A stretch of DNA of 64,000 bases from Clostridium septicum (GTDB lineage Bacteria; Bacillota; Clostridia; Clostridiales; Clostridiaceae): contig NZ_CP023671.1 in the NCBI RefSeq assembly GCF_003606265.1, positions 2,480,001-2,544,000 on the forward strand, written 5' to 3'. This document shows positions 8,242 to 17,378 of this stretch, piece by piece. The notes under the pieces are model-generated. The model was not told the DNA's origin and ran no database searches. It worked only from the letters and a program-made list of their open reading frames with translations. A program made the translations under genes and the position numbers. Within the stretch, counting starts at the first letter, position 1; every line of letters starts with the position of its first letter.

Positions 8242-9255
8242 ATGATTATTGTAATGAATTCAAAATGTACGGAATCAGAATTACAAAAAGTTAAGATGGA
8301 AGTTGAAAGTACTGGTTTAGGAACATATTTGTCAAAGGGTGAGACTTTTTGCATAGTTGGAGTTATAGGAGAAGCTATGGAATTAGATTCAGACAAGTTA
8401 TTAAGATTTCAAGGAGTAGAGAAAGTTTTAAAAGTTCAAGAACCATTTAAAAAAGCAAATAGACTATTTAAACCAGAAGATACTGTAATAGATGTAAATG
8501 GAAGCCTAATTGGAGGAGAGAATTTAGCTGTTATGGCAGGACCTTGTTCTGTTGAAAGTGAAGAACAAATTATAGAAATAGCTAAAAGTGTAAAGGAGTC
8601 AGGGGCAACATTTTTAAGAGGTGGTGCATTTAAGCCAAGGACATCACCATATAGCTTTCAAGGGTTAGAACTAGAAGGTCTTGAACTTTTGAAGAAGGCT
8701 AGGGCAGTAACAGGGTTACCAATAGTAACAGAAATAATGTCTACTGATTATATAGATAAATTTATTAGTGATGTTGATATTATTCAGGTTGGTGCAAGAA
8801 ATATGCAAAACTTTGATTTATTAAAGCAATTAGGTAAAACTAATAAACCAATTTTATTAAAAAGAGGATTATCATCAACTATAGAAGAATGGTTAATGTC
8901 AGCTGAATATATAATGGCAGGTGGAAATGAAAATGTAATTTTATGTGAAAGAGGAATAAGAACTTTTGAAACTTACACAAGAAATACATTAGACTTAAGT
9001 GCAATTCCAATGGTTAAAAAGCTTTCGCATTTGCCAGTTATAGTAGATCCAAGTCATGCAGGTGGTTACTGGTATCTTGTAGAACCATTAGCAAAAGCTG
9101 CTATAAGTGCAGGAGCAGATGGACTTATGATAGAAGTTCATAATAATCCGCAGTGTGCATTAAGCGATGGGCAGCAATCAATTAAGCCAGAATCATTTAA
9201 AAAAATGATGGATAAAATAAAGCTTTTGGCAAAAATAGAAGGGAAAAATATTTAA
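8242..9255 (+). CDS. aroF: 3-deoxy-7-phosphoheptulonate (DAHP) synthase, copy 2
   Basis: Second type I-beta DAHP synthase, also 337 aa and alignable without gaps to the product of 722-1735 over most of its length. All catalytic motifs are kept ([61 protein letters not shown]). The two differ most in the N-terminal regulatory domain (first about 65 residues), while barrel segments are nearly identical. That pattern suggests two isozymes with different feedback ligands. A strong GGAGG lies at 8231-8235. It closes the main operon. Confidence 0.95.
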   Translation: MIIVMNSKCTESELQKVKMEVESTGLGTYLSKGETFCIVGVIGEAMELDSDKLLRFQGVEKVLKVQEPFKKANRLFKPEDTVIDVNGSLIGGENLAVMAGPCSVESEEQIIEIAKSVKESGATFLRGGAFKPRTSPYSFQGLELEGLELLKKARAVTGLPIVTEIMSTDYIDKFISDVDIIQVGARNMQNFDLLKQLGKTNKPILLKRGLSSTIEEWLMSAEYIMAGGNENVILCERGIRTFETYTRNTLDLSAIPMVKKLSHLPVIVDPSHAGGYWYLVEPLAKAAISAGADGLMIEVHNNPQCALSDGQQSIKPESFKKMMDKIKLLAKIEGKNI

Positions 9256-9267
9256 ATTAATTTTAGA

Positions 9268-9289
9268 AAACTCAGCATATGCTGAGTTT
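9268..9289 (+). terminator. Perfect palindrome between aroF2 and tyrA
   Basis: A 22-bp perfect inverted repeat (9268-9278 with 9279-9289) sits 13 bp after aroF2. It has no T run afterwards, so it is at best a weak terminator. It may stabilise the upstream mRNA end or be a protein site. tyrA starts 34 bp later. Confidence 0.45.
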
Positions 9290-9322
9290 CTATAATATAT
9301 ATTAAAATATTGGGGTGAATTT

Positions 9323-10156
9323 ATGAATATAGTAATAGTTGGTCTTGGTGTTATCGGAGGAAGCTATGCTATGGCACTTAAAAATGCAGGATATAAAAAA
9401 ATTTTTGGTGTAGATAGCAATATGGAAACTTTAAAAAAGGCGAAAGAGTTAGAACTAATAAAAGAGGGCTATATATATGGAAGTTATATTATAAAGAAAG
9501 CGGATTTGATAATTCTTTCTATTTATCCCAAACTAGTGAAAACATTTATAGAGGAAAATAGAAATAACTTTAAAAAAGGGGCAGTAATTACAGATGCTAC
9601 TGGGATTAAAGAATTATTTATTAAAGATGTATTAGATATATTACCTAAAGATGTAGATTTTATTTTTGGGCATCCTATGGCAGGGAGAGAGAAAAAAGGG
9701 ATAGATTATGCATCAAGTGAGGTTTTTAATGGGGCAAACTATTTAATTACTGTAATAGAGAAAAATAAGGAAGAAAATATAGCGTTGGTGGAAAAAATTG
9801 CATATAATATTGGATTTAAAAGAGTAAAAAGAATAACTTCAAAGTATCATGATGAAATTATTAGTTTTACAAGTCAACTTCCACATGCAATTGCAGTAGC
9901 ATTAATAAATTCTGATAAAGAATCAAGAGATACAGGAAGTTTTATAGGGGATAGTTATAGAGATTTAACACGAATAGCAAATATAAATGAAGATTTATGG
10001 AGTGAGCTTTTCCTGGGAAATAAATTGAACTTAATAAAGGTAATTGACGAATTTTCAAGTGAATTAGAAAAAATTAAAAAATGTTTAATAGAAGATGATA
10101 GTGAAATGTTAAAAAGCTTGTTTATAAAATCCACAAAAAGACGAGAAAGATTATAA
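9323..10156 (+). CDS. tyrA: Prephenate dehydrogenase
   Basis: Oxidatively decarboxylates prephenate to 4-hydroxyphenylpyruvate for tyrosine. The 277-aa protein has an N-terminal dinucleotide fold (IVGLGVIGGSYA), TDATGIKE, the FGHPMAGRE active-site loop and the helical SQLPHAIAVAL segment. There is no ACT or mutase domain, so it is the short monofunctional form. It follows aroF2 by 67 bp across a palindrome and may be read from the same transcript. Together with pheA it completes the Phe/Tyr branches; no trp genes are present in the window. Confidence 0.93.
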   Translation: MNIVIVGLGVIGGSYAMALKNAGYKKIFGVDSNMETLKKAKELELIKEGYIYGSYIIKKADLIILSIYPKLVKTFIEENRNNFKKGAVITDATGIKELFIKDVLDILPKDVDFIFGHPMAGREKKGIDYASSEVFNGANYLITVIEKNKEENIALVEKIAYNIGFKRVKRITSKYHDEIISFTSQLPHAIAVALINSDKESRDTGSFIGDSYRDLTRIANINEDLWSELFLGNKLNLIKVIDEFSSELEKIKKCLIEDDSEMLKSLFIKSTKRRERL

Positions 10157-10266
10157 TTTAAATATTTATAGTAAACTTCTAGTAATTTGTATATTAAGTA
10201 TATTTTATGACTAATTGTAAATAATAAGATAGAATTTAATACTTTTGCTAGAAAGGGGATTTAAAT

Positions 10267-11682
10267 GTGAATTTATCTAGTAACTTATATGAAAATGTAA
10301 GCAAGCTAAGACAAGGTTTGAATTTAGGTAAAACTTTTGATGTTATAGAACGTATTATAGATGTGCATAACACTAAATTTTATTTATATTATTTAGATGG
10401 TTTTGTTAAAGATACCAATATGGAATATGTACGTCGGGATATGTATAATTTAAAGAAGGAAGATTTTGAAGGAATTAAAACAGCTACAGACTTAATAGAA
10501 AAGGCATTAAGCTCAATAGAAACAAGTACAGAAAAAGATATAGAAAAGATTATTTCAGCAGTTTTATCAGGTCAAACAGCTCTTTTAGGCCCTAATTATA
10601 CTGAAGCAGTTTTATTAGATTTTAGGACATATCCTTCAAGAGGTGTTGAGGAGCCAGAAAAGGAAAAAGTATTAAGGGGTTCACATGATGGATTTGTTGA
10701 AACAATAGTTTTTAACACTGCTTTAATTAGAAGAAGAATAAGATCCTCAGAGTTAACATTTGAAATGCATTCAATTGGAAGTGTTTCTAAAACTGATGTA
10801 GTTGTGGGATATTTAGGAAATAAAGTTGATAATAAAAAATTAGAAAAAATTAAGGAACTAATAGATGAATTAAACATAAAATCTCTTACTTTAGGAGATC
10901 AAAGTTTTGTGGAAGTAGTTAATTCAAAATCATGGTTAAATCCATTTCCTAAAGTAAGATATACTGAAAGACCAGATGTTGCAGCAGCTCAGATTATGGA
11001 AGGTAGTATAGTTATTTTAATAGATAACACACCATCAGCTCTTATTTTACCATCTAATATATTTGATTTCTTACAATCAATTGATGATTATTATATGCCG
11101 GTTTTAACAGGCAATTATTTAAAGTTTGTAAGGTTTATAGTTTTGTTTGCAAATTTATTTTTAACCCCTTTATATGTTCTTTTAACAGATAATCCAAGTT
11201 GGATTAGTGGTAATTTTCAATTTTTGTTACCTAAAGATCCATATATTTTACCAATATTTATACAATTTTTAATAGCTGAAATAGCTATAGATGGTATAAA
11301 GCTTGCTTCTTTAGATACACCTAGTACTCTTGGAACTTCATTATCAATAATAGGTGGTTTAATATTAGGTGATTATACAGTACAAACAGGGTGGTTTACA
11401 CCACAAACCATTTTATATATGGCTATTGTAGCACTTTCAAGTTTTACTCAGCCGAGTATAGAGTTAGGATTTGCTTTTAAATTTATAAGAATAATATTAC
11501 TTTTACTTACAGGTATTTTTGGAACTTGGGGTTTTATTTTAGGAATAATAATTAATTTTATAATTATAGCTTCAACTAAAACAGTATTAGGTGATCCATA
11601 TCTTTATCCACTTATACCATTTAAGTGGAGAGAATTAAAGAAATTATTGTTTAGATGGAAAAAGCAAATAGCTCATAAATAA
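10267..11682 (+). CDS. spoVAF: Spore germination protein, SpoVAF / GerA A-subunit family
   Basis: 471-aa membrane protein of the GerA family. It has a soluble N-terminal region (about 1-280) with the motifs GQTALLG, SRGVEEPEKEKVLRGSHDGF and RRRIRS, then several transmembrane segments (about 285-440) with TDNPSW and SLDTPSTLGTSLSIIGGL. This is the profile of SpoVAF and GerAA, which act in the spore inner membrane in germinant response and DPA release. The ending PYLYPLIPFKWRELKKLLFR is typical. The start is GTG 10267 after AAAGGGGA. No spoVA neighbours are present, so the gene stands alone with its own terminator. SpoVAF is preferred over GerAA because no B or C subunit follows. Confidence 0.85.
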   Translation: MNLSSNLYENVSKLRQGLNLGKTFDVIERIIDVHNTKFYLYYLDGFVKDTNMEYVRRDMYNLKKEDFEGIKTATDLIEKALSSIETSTEKDIEKIISAVLSGQTALLGPNYTEAVLLDFRTYPSRGVEEPEKEKVLRGSHDGFVETIVFNTALIRRRIRSSELTFEMHSIGSVSKTDVVVGYLGNKVDNKKLEKIKELIDELNIKSLTLGDQSFVEVVNSKSWLNPFPKVRYTERPDVAAAQIMEGSIVILIDNTPSALILPSNIFDFLQSIDDYYMPVLTGNYLKFVRFIVLFANLFLTPLYVLLTDNPSWISGNFQFLLPKDPYILPIFIQFLIAEIAIDGIKLASLDTPSTLGTSLSIIGGLILGDYTVQTGWFTPQTILYMAIVALSSFTQPSIELGFAFKFIRIILLLLTGIFGTWGFILGIIINFIIIASTKTVLGDPYLYPLIPFKWRELKKLLFRWKKQIAHK

Positions 11683-11686
11683 TAGA

Positions 11687-11721
11687 AAATTAGAGATATA
11701 TTTTAATATCTCTAATTTTTT
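11687..11721 (+). terminator. Terminator of spoVAF
   Basis: Stem of about 14 bp (AATTAGAGATAT with its complement) followed by seven Ts, beginning 5 bp after the stop codon. Confidence 0.85.
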
Positions 11722-11812
11722 TATGTATTTCCACTATAATCATCAAAGTTAGCACATAAAGTTTCTAAAGTTCATATTTTATATTAATTAAATAATAACT
11801 TAGGAGCATAAT

Positions 11813-13204
11813 ATGACACTATCACTTTTACATTATGTTTATATAGTATTTACAATTTTAATTTTAATATGGATATTTAGAAAAAGAGATATAACCATAA
11901 TTTGTATAATAGGAATATTTTTAATGGCTATTTTAAGTAGTAGATCATTACCATTATCAATTATGTCAATATTTAATGGATTTTCATATGCTATAGTTGA
12001 ACTTTTACCTGTAATATTAATAATATCTATAATAACAGCTTTTAGTAAATTGCTTTCTGCAACAGAAATAAATGAAATGATGATAAAGCCATTAACTAAA
12101 TTTATCAAAAATAAATCTTTAGCATATTGGATTATAGGTATATCTATGATGATAATTTCATGGTTTTTTTGGCCATCTCCAGCAGTTGCTCTTATAGGTG
12201 CTGTTCTAATTCCAGTAGCTAAAAAGGCGGGATTACCTAGTTTGGCTACAGCTATGGCAATGAATCTTTTTGGACATGGTATTGCACTATCAAGTGATAT
12301 TATAATACAAGGAGCATCTAAGCTTACAGCTAATGCAGCTGGAATATCAATAGATGAACTTTATTCATCATTAATCCCTTTAGAGATAGTGATGGGGTTA
12401 ACTACAACAATTATAGCTTATTTTATTATTATGAAAGACATAAAAAATAATAATATGGTTCAAGAAAATAATTCGGATAATAAGAGTAAGGCAAAAGATA
12501 AACCATTAAATAAGCTTTCAGATAGAAAGAAAAGGTTTTATGCTCTTTTAGTATTTTTAGGATACTTATTTGATGTAATTTTAATGTGTGTATTTTCAAT
12601 AAAAGGAGGAGATGCCACAGCATTAGTTGGAGGAACAACATTATTCTTATTAATTGTAATTTTTCTTGGTAGTTTTAAATTTAATAGTGTACAACAAATA
12701 ACGCCATATATAACAGATGGATTTCAATTTGCATTTAAAGTTTTTGGTGCTGTAATTCCAGTAGCTACATTTTTTTATATTGGTGGAAGTGGATTTAGTG
12801 ATATTTTAGGAGTTACTTTGCCTGCAAATTCACAAGGGATAATTAATGATTTAGGAATTGCTCTTGCAAACGCTGTTCCTCTAAATAAAGCAGTAGCAAC
12901 TGCAACCGTTTCAGGTGTAGGAATTTTAACAGGATTAGATGGATCTGGATTTTCAGGACTTTCTTTAGTTGGGTCATCAGCAATGCTTTTTTCATCTTCT
13001 GTAGCAGTAAACACATCAACATTAGCATCATTAGGGCAAATATGTACTATATGGATAGGTGGAGGAACATTAATACCTTGGGCACTAATACCAGTTGCGG
13101 CTATTTGTGATGTTTCTCCATTTGATTTAGCCAGAAAAAATATAATACCAGTTACTATAGGATTAATTACAACATTAATATATGCAATAATATTTCTAGC
13201 ATGA
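11813..13204 (+). CDS. Polytopic membrane transporter, substrate unknown
   Basis: 463-aa protein with about 11-12 hydrophobic segments and a charged cytoplasmic loop in the middle (about residues 205-238). The segments around FFWPSPAVALIGAVLIPVA and the C-terminal DGSGFSGLSLVG resemble proteins of the ion-transporter superfamily (citrate-, gluconate- and dicarboxylate-type carriers). I cannot assign it to a named family or substrate from the sequence alone. It has its own start with AGGAG at 11802-11806 (9 nt before ATG) and its own terminator, so it appears monocistronic between spoVAF and the PTS locus. Confidence 0.65.
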   Translation: MTLSLLHYVYIVFTILILIWIFRKRDITIICIIGIFLMAILSSRSLPLSIMSIFNGFSYAIVELLPVILIISIITAFSKLLSATEINEMMIKPLTKFIKNKSLAYWIIGISMMIISWFFWPSPAVALIGAVLIPVAKKAGLPSLATAMAMNLFGHGIALSSDIIIQGASKLTANAAGISIDELYSSLIPLEIVMGLTTTIIAYFIIMKDIKNNNMVQENNSDNKSKAKDKPLNKLSDRKKRFYALLVFLGYLFDVILMCVFSIKGGDATALVGGTTLFLLIVIFLGSFKFNSVQQITPYITDGFQFAFKVFGAVIPVATFFYIGGSGFSDILGVTLPANSQGIINDLGIALANAVPLNKAVATATVSGVGILTGLDGSGFSGLSLVGSSAMLFSSSVAVNTSTLASLGQICTIWIGGGTLIPWALIPVAAICDVSPFDLARKNIIPVTIGLITTLIYAIIFLA

Positions 13205-13217
13205 TATTTAAAGTTAT

Positions 13218-13256
13218 AAAGTCTAAATGAAGTTTAACTTTAATTTGGGCTTTATT
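13218..13256 (+). terminator. Probable terminator of the transporter gene
   Basis: Eleven-bp stem with G-U pairs (13218-13228 with 13243-13253), shortly after the stop codon. The T tail is poor. Confidence 0.5.
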
Positions 13257-13277
13257 AATTTTAGGAATAAACAGTAT

Positions 13278-13306
13278 AATTTATTTCACTTTTAGTGAAA
13301 TAAATT
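13278..13306. promoter_or_regulatory. Perfect 12-bp inverted repeat over a TATAAT box
   Basis: AATTTATTTCAC (13278-13289) and its exact complement (13295-13306) with a 5-bp centre. The left arm overlaps a TATAAT at 13275-13280, 85 bp before the PRD regulator gene. Either a protein operator at the start site or a 5' UTR hairpin. It has no T tail, so it is not a terminator. Confidence 0.55.
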
Positions 13307-13364
13307 GGTATAGAAGAGAGTAAAGAAATCGAATACAATAATGACATAGGCAGGAGGAAAAGAG

Positions 13365-15242
13365 TTGAGTACACTTAATAAAAGACAAAAGGAAATACTA
13401 ATATTACTAGAAAAAAAAGAAGAATATATGACATTGAATGAGATTTCAAAGTTTTTTGATGTTAGTTCTAGAACTATTAGAAATGATTTAGATAGTATTG
13501 AATATATATTGAAAAAATATGAAGTACAGCTTGATAGAAAGCCACGTTTAGGCGTTAAGCTAATTCTAAAAGATGGACAATATATAAATGAAATAATAAC
13601 AAGTTCTGAAATAAATATATATTCTTCAGAAGATAGAATACTCATTATTATTCTAGTATTGCTTATTAAAGGTAAGGCAACTATAGAAGAATTGGCTAAT
13701 GAAATTGGAGTAAGCAAGAATACGTTAGTTCAAGATTTAAAAGAAGTTATAAATGTATTAGCCTGTTATGAAATAGAGGTATATAAAAAAAGCTATTATG
13801 GAATTACTGTTAATGCAGAAGAAATAAAAGTGAGAAACTTATTTTTTAGTATATATGGAAGATTAAATAATGACTTAAAAAGTGATATTAAACAAAGACT
13901 GCTAAAAGAAACAAAATTAAATAGCCTTTGGCTAGAAAACAAAATTGAAGATATAGAAAGATATATTGGAACATTATATTCACAAGAATCAATAGAAGAA
14001 TTAGAAATTATGATTTTATTTTTAATATGTAGAAGTAATAATAATTTCAAGATTAATGATTGTGAAGTAAATTTAAAAAATAGAAGGGAATTTAATATAT
14101 TAAAGGACATTTTGGATATAGAAAATGAAGAAATATGCTACTTATTAAAGTTAATGGATGGGTTAAGGAGAGCTATAGGAGGAAATGTAAATAATATAAC
14201 AGAAGAAATATTAAATGAACTTTGTACAACTCTAAATATAGAGTGTGATAAAGATATAGAGTTTACCAGTCAAATAGCAATGCATATTAATGCTGCAATA
14301 AATAGAGTAAAAAATGGATTAATAGCAGAAAACCCTATGTTAGAAGAAATTAAATACAAGATGTCATTTATATATAAGATAACAGAGCAAATATTAATTA
14401 GCAAAGAAAATATTTTGGGTGTTAGATTCCCTGAAGAAGAAATAGCATATATGGCAATGTATTTTGATGCAATATTTGAGAGAAGTGTTAAATGTAAATT
14501 TACGTATAGAATATTAGTAGTTTGTAATGGGGGATTAGCAACTTCAAGTCTTTTAAAAGCTAGAATTAGTGCTATGATTCCAGAAACAGAAATAACTAGT
14601 ATTTGTAGGCTAAGTGAAGTTGAAAAAGTATTAGAGGAAAAAAATATAGATTTTATTGTTAGTACAATTCCAGTAGGGGTAAAAGGACATAAGGTTATAA
14701 AAGTAAATCCTTTACTAGATAGTAGTGATTTAGAAAAAATTAAAACTGAAATTTATAATAGACGTTATGAAAAGAATTGCAAATATCTTGTAGATGCTGT
14801 TAAAGGAAAAAGTGAAAGTAGAATAACAAATTTATTTCCAAGAGAATTTACTCAATTTAAGGTAGATGAAAGTGATTGGAGAAAGGCTGTAGAAATAGCA
14901 GCTATACCATTATTAGATAATAAAAAAATAAATAGTAATTATACAAAAGAAATAATTAAAACTATAGAAACAATAGGGAACTATATGGTATTTATACCTG
15001 GTATAGCATTCGTTCATGCAACGCCAGAAAATGTTTTAAAAAACTCTATGTCATTTTTGACTTTAAAGTCTGAAATAAGCTTTGGTAGTAAAAATAAAGT
15101 GTCAATTAAAGTAATAGTAGTATTAGCAAATAAAAATGAAAACATGAATTTAGTAAATTTAATTGATATACTTACTAAAAATAATAATATAGAAAAGTTT
15201 AAGCATGCTAAAGACTACAATGAACTAAAAAATATAGTTTAG
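13365..15242 (+). CDS. PRD-containing PTS-controlled transcriptional regulator
   Basis: 625-aa multidomain activator of the MtlR/LicR/ManR type. Residues 1-65 are an N-terminal HTH (LNKRQKEILILLEKKEEYMT, VSSRTIRNDLDS), with a second HTH around 95-150 (TIEELANEIGVSKNTLVQDL). Two PRD domains follow (about 190-390), then an EIIB-like domain with a Cys (LVVCNGGLATSSLLKARIS) and an EIIA-like C-terminal domain with the phosphorylatable His in GIAFVHATPEN. In this family, phosphorylation by HPr and the cognate EII couples transcription to sugar import. It is followed immediately by PTS EIIA, EIIB and EIIC genes, its likely targets. Start is TTG 13365 after AGGAGG at 13351-13356. Confidence 0.9.
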   Translation: MSTLNKRQKEILILLEKKEEYMTLNEISKFFDVSSRTIRNDLDSIEYILKKYEVQLDRKPRLGVKLILKDGQYINEIITSSEINIYSSEDRILIIILVLLIKGKATIEELANEIGVSKNTLVQDLKEVINVLACYEIEVYKKSYYGITVNAEEIKVRNLFFSIYGRLNNDLKSDIKQRLLKETKLNSLWLENKIEDIERYIGTLYSQESIEELEIMILFLICRSNNNFKINDCEVNLKNRREFNILKDILDIENEEICYLLKLMDGLRRAIGGNVNNITEEILNELCTTLNIECDKDIEFTSQIAMHINAAINRVKNGLIAENPMLEEIKYKMSFIYKITEQILISKENILGVRFPEEEIAYMAMYFDAIFERSVKCKFTYRILVVCNGGLATSSLLKARISAMIPETEITSICRLSEVEKVLEEKNIDFIVSTIPVGVKGHKVIKVNPLLDSSDLEKIKTEIYNRRYEKNCKYLVDAVKGKSESRITNLFPREFTQFKVDESDWRKAVEIAAIPLLDNKKINSNYTKEIIKTIETIGNYMVFIPGIAFVHATPENVLKNSMSFLTLKSEISFGSKNKVSIKVIVVLANKNENMNLVNLIDILTKNNNIEKFKHAKDYNELKNIV

Positions 15243-15254
15243 GAGAAGGAGTAT

Positions 15255-15655
15255 ATGATAGTAAGAGTAGTTGATAAGGTTAGTGATTACAAAGAGGCTA
15301 TAAGAATTTCTTGTAATATACTAGAGGAAAATAATATTGTTGAAAGCAGATATTACGATTCAATATTAAAAAAAATTGAAGAGTTAGGGCCTTACTTTTG
15401 TATAGCAGATGGAGTTGCAATGCCTCATGCGAGACCAGAAGAAGGAGCTATTAAAGAAGGAGTTAGTGTAATTAAATTAAATAATCCAGTAGACTTTTTA
15501 GGAAAAAAATTAGTGTGTTTTTCACATTGTCAGCTAAAGATAATGAATCACACTTGAGTATATTAAGAAAAATTGCAGAAGTTTGTATGAATGAGGAAAA
15601 ATTAAAAATTATATTAAATTCAAAAAATGAAAAAGAAATTCAGGAGGTACTTTAA
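15255..15655 (+). pseudogene. Ascorbate-type PTS EIIA, interrupted by a frameshift
   Basis: Starts well (ATG 15255, AGGAG upstream) and encodes the EIIA active site VAMPHARPEE with the phosphorylated His. At the T run 15518-15522 the frame is lost. The original frame reads FSHCQLKIMNHT and stops at 15557. Moving by one base continues as FFTLSAKDNESHLSILRK and runs to TAA 15653-15655, giving the normal family C-terminus. One extra T would restore a protein of about 133 aa. It may be a real mutation, a base-calling error in the homopolymer, or slippage. The downstream EIIB and EIIC genes look intact, so loss of EIIA would disable the permease unless it is supplied elsewhere. Confidence 0.8.
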
Positions 15656-15656
15656 A

Positions 15657-15932
15657 ATGAAAAAAATTATGGCAGTATGTGGATCAGGATTAGGTTCAAG
15701 TTTTATGGTGGAAATGAATATTACAGATGTATTAAGAGAATTAGGTGTAGATGATCAATATGAAGCAAGTCATACATCATTAGCAGATGTAGTGGCTTCA
15801 GATGCTGATATATTTGTTACAGGTATTGATTTAGCTGATAGCGCTAGTCATTTACCAGAGTTAATAATTTTAGATTCTTTATTAGACAGAGATGAATTAA
15901 AAAGAAAGATTCAAGAGAAAATAGGGCTTTAA
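15657..15932 (+). CDS. PTS EIIB component, ascorbate (Sga/Ula) family
   Basis: 91-aa cytoplasmic phosphocarrier. The N-terminus MKKIMAVCGSGLGSSFMVEMN carries the phosphorylated Cys in the CGSGLGSS loop. I start it at ATG 15657 because AGGAGG at 15642-15647 is correctly placed; an earlier in-frame start at 15627 would include this ribosome binding site. It begins 1 bp after the shifted EIIA stop and lies 41 bp before EIIC. It receives phosphate from EIIA and passes it to the sugar during transport. The substrate cannot be deduced, since no catabolic genes lie alongside. Confidence 0.9.
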   Translation: MKKIMAVCGSGLGSSFMVEMNITDVLRELGVDDQYEASHTSLADVVASDADIFVTGIDLADSASHLPELIILDSLLDRDELKRKIQEKIGL

Positions 15933-15973
15933 AAACAAATAAATATCGTGAAAATTTCTAAGGGGGAATAATA

Positions 15974-17329
15974 ATGAATGGTATTTTAAAAGTTTTTGTA
16001 GACTTTTTATCTGAACCATCTGTATTAATAGGAATTATTGTCTTGATAGGATTAATACTACAAAAAAAATCAACAGATGTAATAATAAAGGCTGTATTAA
16101 AAGCTATGGTTGGATTTGTAGTTATATCGGCAGCAGCAGGTGTTATAGTAAGTTCATTGCAGCCATTTGGAGTAATGTTTGAACATGGATTTAATATATC
16201 AGGAGTCATACCAAATAATGAGGCAGTTGTTGCCATGGCCATGGACAAGTTTGGAACAAATACAGCACTTATCATGACTTTTGGTATGATAGTTAATATT
16301 ATAATCGCAAGAATAACAAAATATAAATACATATTTTTAACAGGGCATCATACTTTATTTATATCATGTATGATAGCAGTTATATTAGCATCAGCAGGAA
16401 TGGGAGGAGTACATTTAATATTTACGGGTTCATTAGCTCTAGGTATTATAATGGTTATATTTCCAGCAATGTTACAACCATTCATGAAGAAAATTACTGG
16501 AAATAATTCAGTAGCTTTAGGTCACTTTTCAAGTACTGGATATGTTATATCAGCTATAATCGGTAAATTAGTTGGTAAAAACTCAAAATCAACAGAAGAA
16601 ATGAAGGTTCCAAAATCTTTAAGTTTCTTAAGAGATTCAGTAGTTTCAATTTCAATTACAATGTTAATTTTATATGTAGGGGTAGCAATAGTTGCAGGAC
16701 CTCAATTTGTAGAAAGTGAATTATCAGGTGGAAAAAACTTTATAGTATATGCAATGATTCAAGCTTTAACATTTGCAGCTGGATTCATATTAATTCAAAA
16801 TGGAGTTAGATTAGTACTTAATGAAATAGTTCCTGCATTTAAAGGAATATCTAATAAACTAGTACCAAACTCTAAGCCAGCTTTAGACTGTCCAATAGTA
16901 TTTCCATATGCACAAAATGCAGTTTTAATAGGGTTTATATGTTCTTTCTTAGGTGGAATAGTTTCAATGATAGGATTAAGTATATTAGGCTTAGTAATTA
17001 TTATACCAGGGGTTGTACCACACTTCTTTACAGGAGCAACTGCTGCAGTATTTGGAAATGCTACTGGAGGAAGAAGAGGAGCTATAATAGGGTCTTTTGT
17101 AAATGGTATAATAATTTCACTTTTACCAGTGGCGTTATTACCTGTATTAGGTAACCTAGGTTTTGCTAACTCAACTTTTTCAGATGCTGATTTTGGAGTA
17201 GTTGGTATATTTTTAGGAAAATTACAACAATATATTGGAGGAATAGGATTAACTATAACGCTTATAGGAATAGTAGTTATAATGGTAATTTTAACGGTTA
17301 TAGATAATAAAAAAGAAGTAACAAATTAA
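15974..17329 (+). CDS. PTS EIIC component, ascorbate (UlaA/SgaT) family
   Basis: 451-aa integral membrane permease with about 10-11 hydrophobic segments. Features typical of UlaA-type EIIC include the hydrophilic GHHTLFIS, GHFSSTGYVIS and DCPIVFPYAQNAVLIGF stretches and the C-terminal GGRRGAIIGSFVNGI. The family takes up L-ascorbate or related acids or sugars, but no ulaD-type catabolic genes are nearby, so the substrate remains open. AAGGGGG at 15960-15966 precedes ATG 15974. It is the last gene before a strong bidirectional terminator. Confidence 0.88.
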   Translation: MNGILKVFVDFLSEPSVLIGIIVLIGLILQKKSTDVIIKAVLKAMVGFVVISAAAGVIVSSLQPFGVMFEHGFNISGVIPNNEAVVAMAMDKFGTNTALIMTFGMIVNIIIARITKYKYIFLTGHHTLFISCMIAVILASAGMGGVHLIFTGSLALGIIMVIFPAMLQPFMKKITGNNSVALGHFSSTGYVISAIIGKLVGKNSKSTEEMKVPKSLSFLRDSVVSISITMLILYVGVAIVAGPQFVESELSGGKNFIVYAMIQALTFAAGFILIQNGVRLVLNEIVPAFKGISNKLVPNSKPALDCPIVFPYAQNAVLIGFICSFLGGIVSMIGLSILGLVIIIPGVVPHFFTGATAAVFGNATGGRRGAIIGSFVNGIIISLLPVALLPVLGNLGFANSTFSDADFGVVGIFLGKLQQYIGGIGLTITLIGIVVIMVILTVIDNKKEVTN

Positions 17330-17336
17330 ATCATAC

Positions 17337-17374
17337 AAACAGCTGCTTTGAGATATATTTCAAAGCAGCTGTTT
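17337..17374. terminator. Strong bidirectional terminator
   Basis: Perfect 15-bp stem (17337-17351 with 17360-17374) with Ts on the plus strand and As before it, between the EIIC gene and the convergent CYTH gene. It can serve both. Confidence 0.9.
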
Positions 17375-17378
17375 TTAA

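Noticed and set aside
12429..13031. Leu-rich minus-strand frames inside the transporter gene
   Set aside because: Hydrophobic shadows produced by reading a membrane-protein gene backwards; no start signals.
16939..17154. 71-aa frame within EIIC on the plus strand
   Set aside because: Overlaps the conserved EIIC frame completely and has no ribosome binding site.
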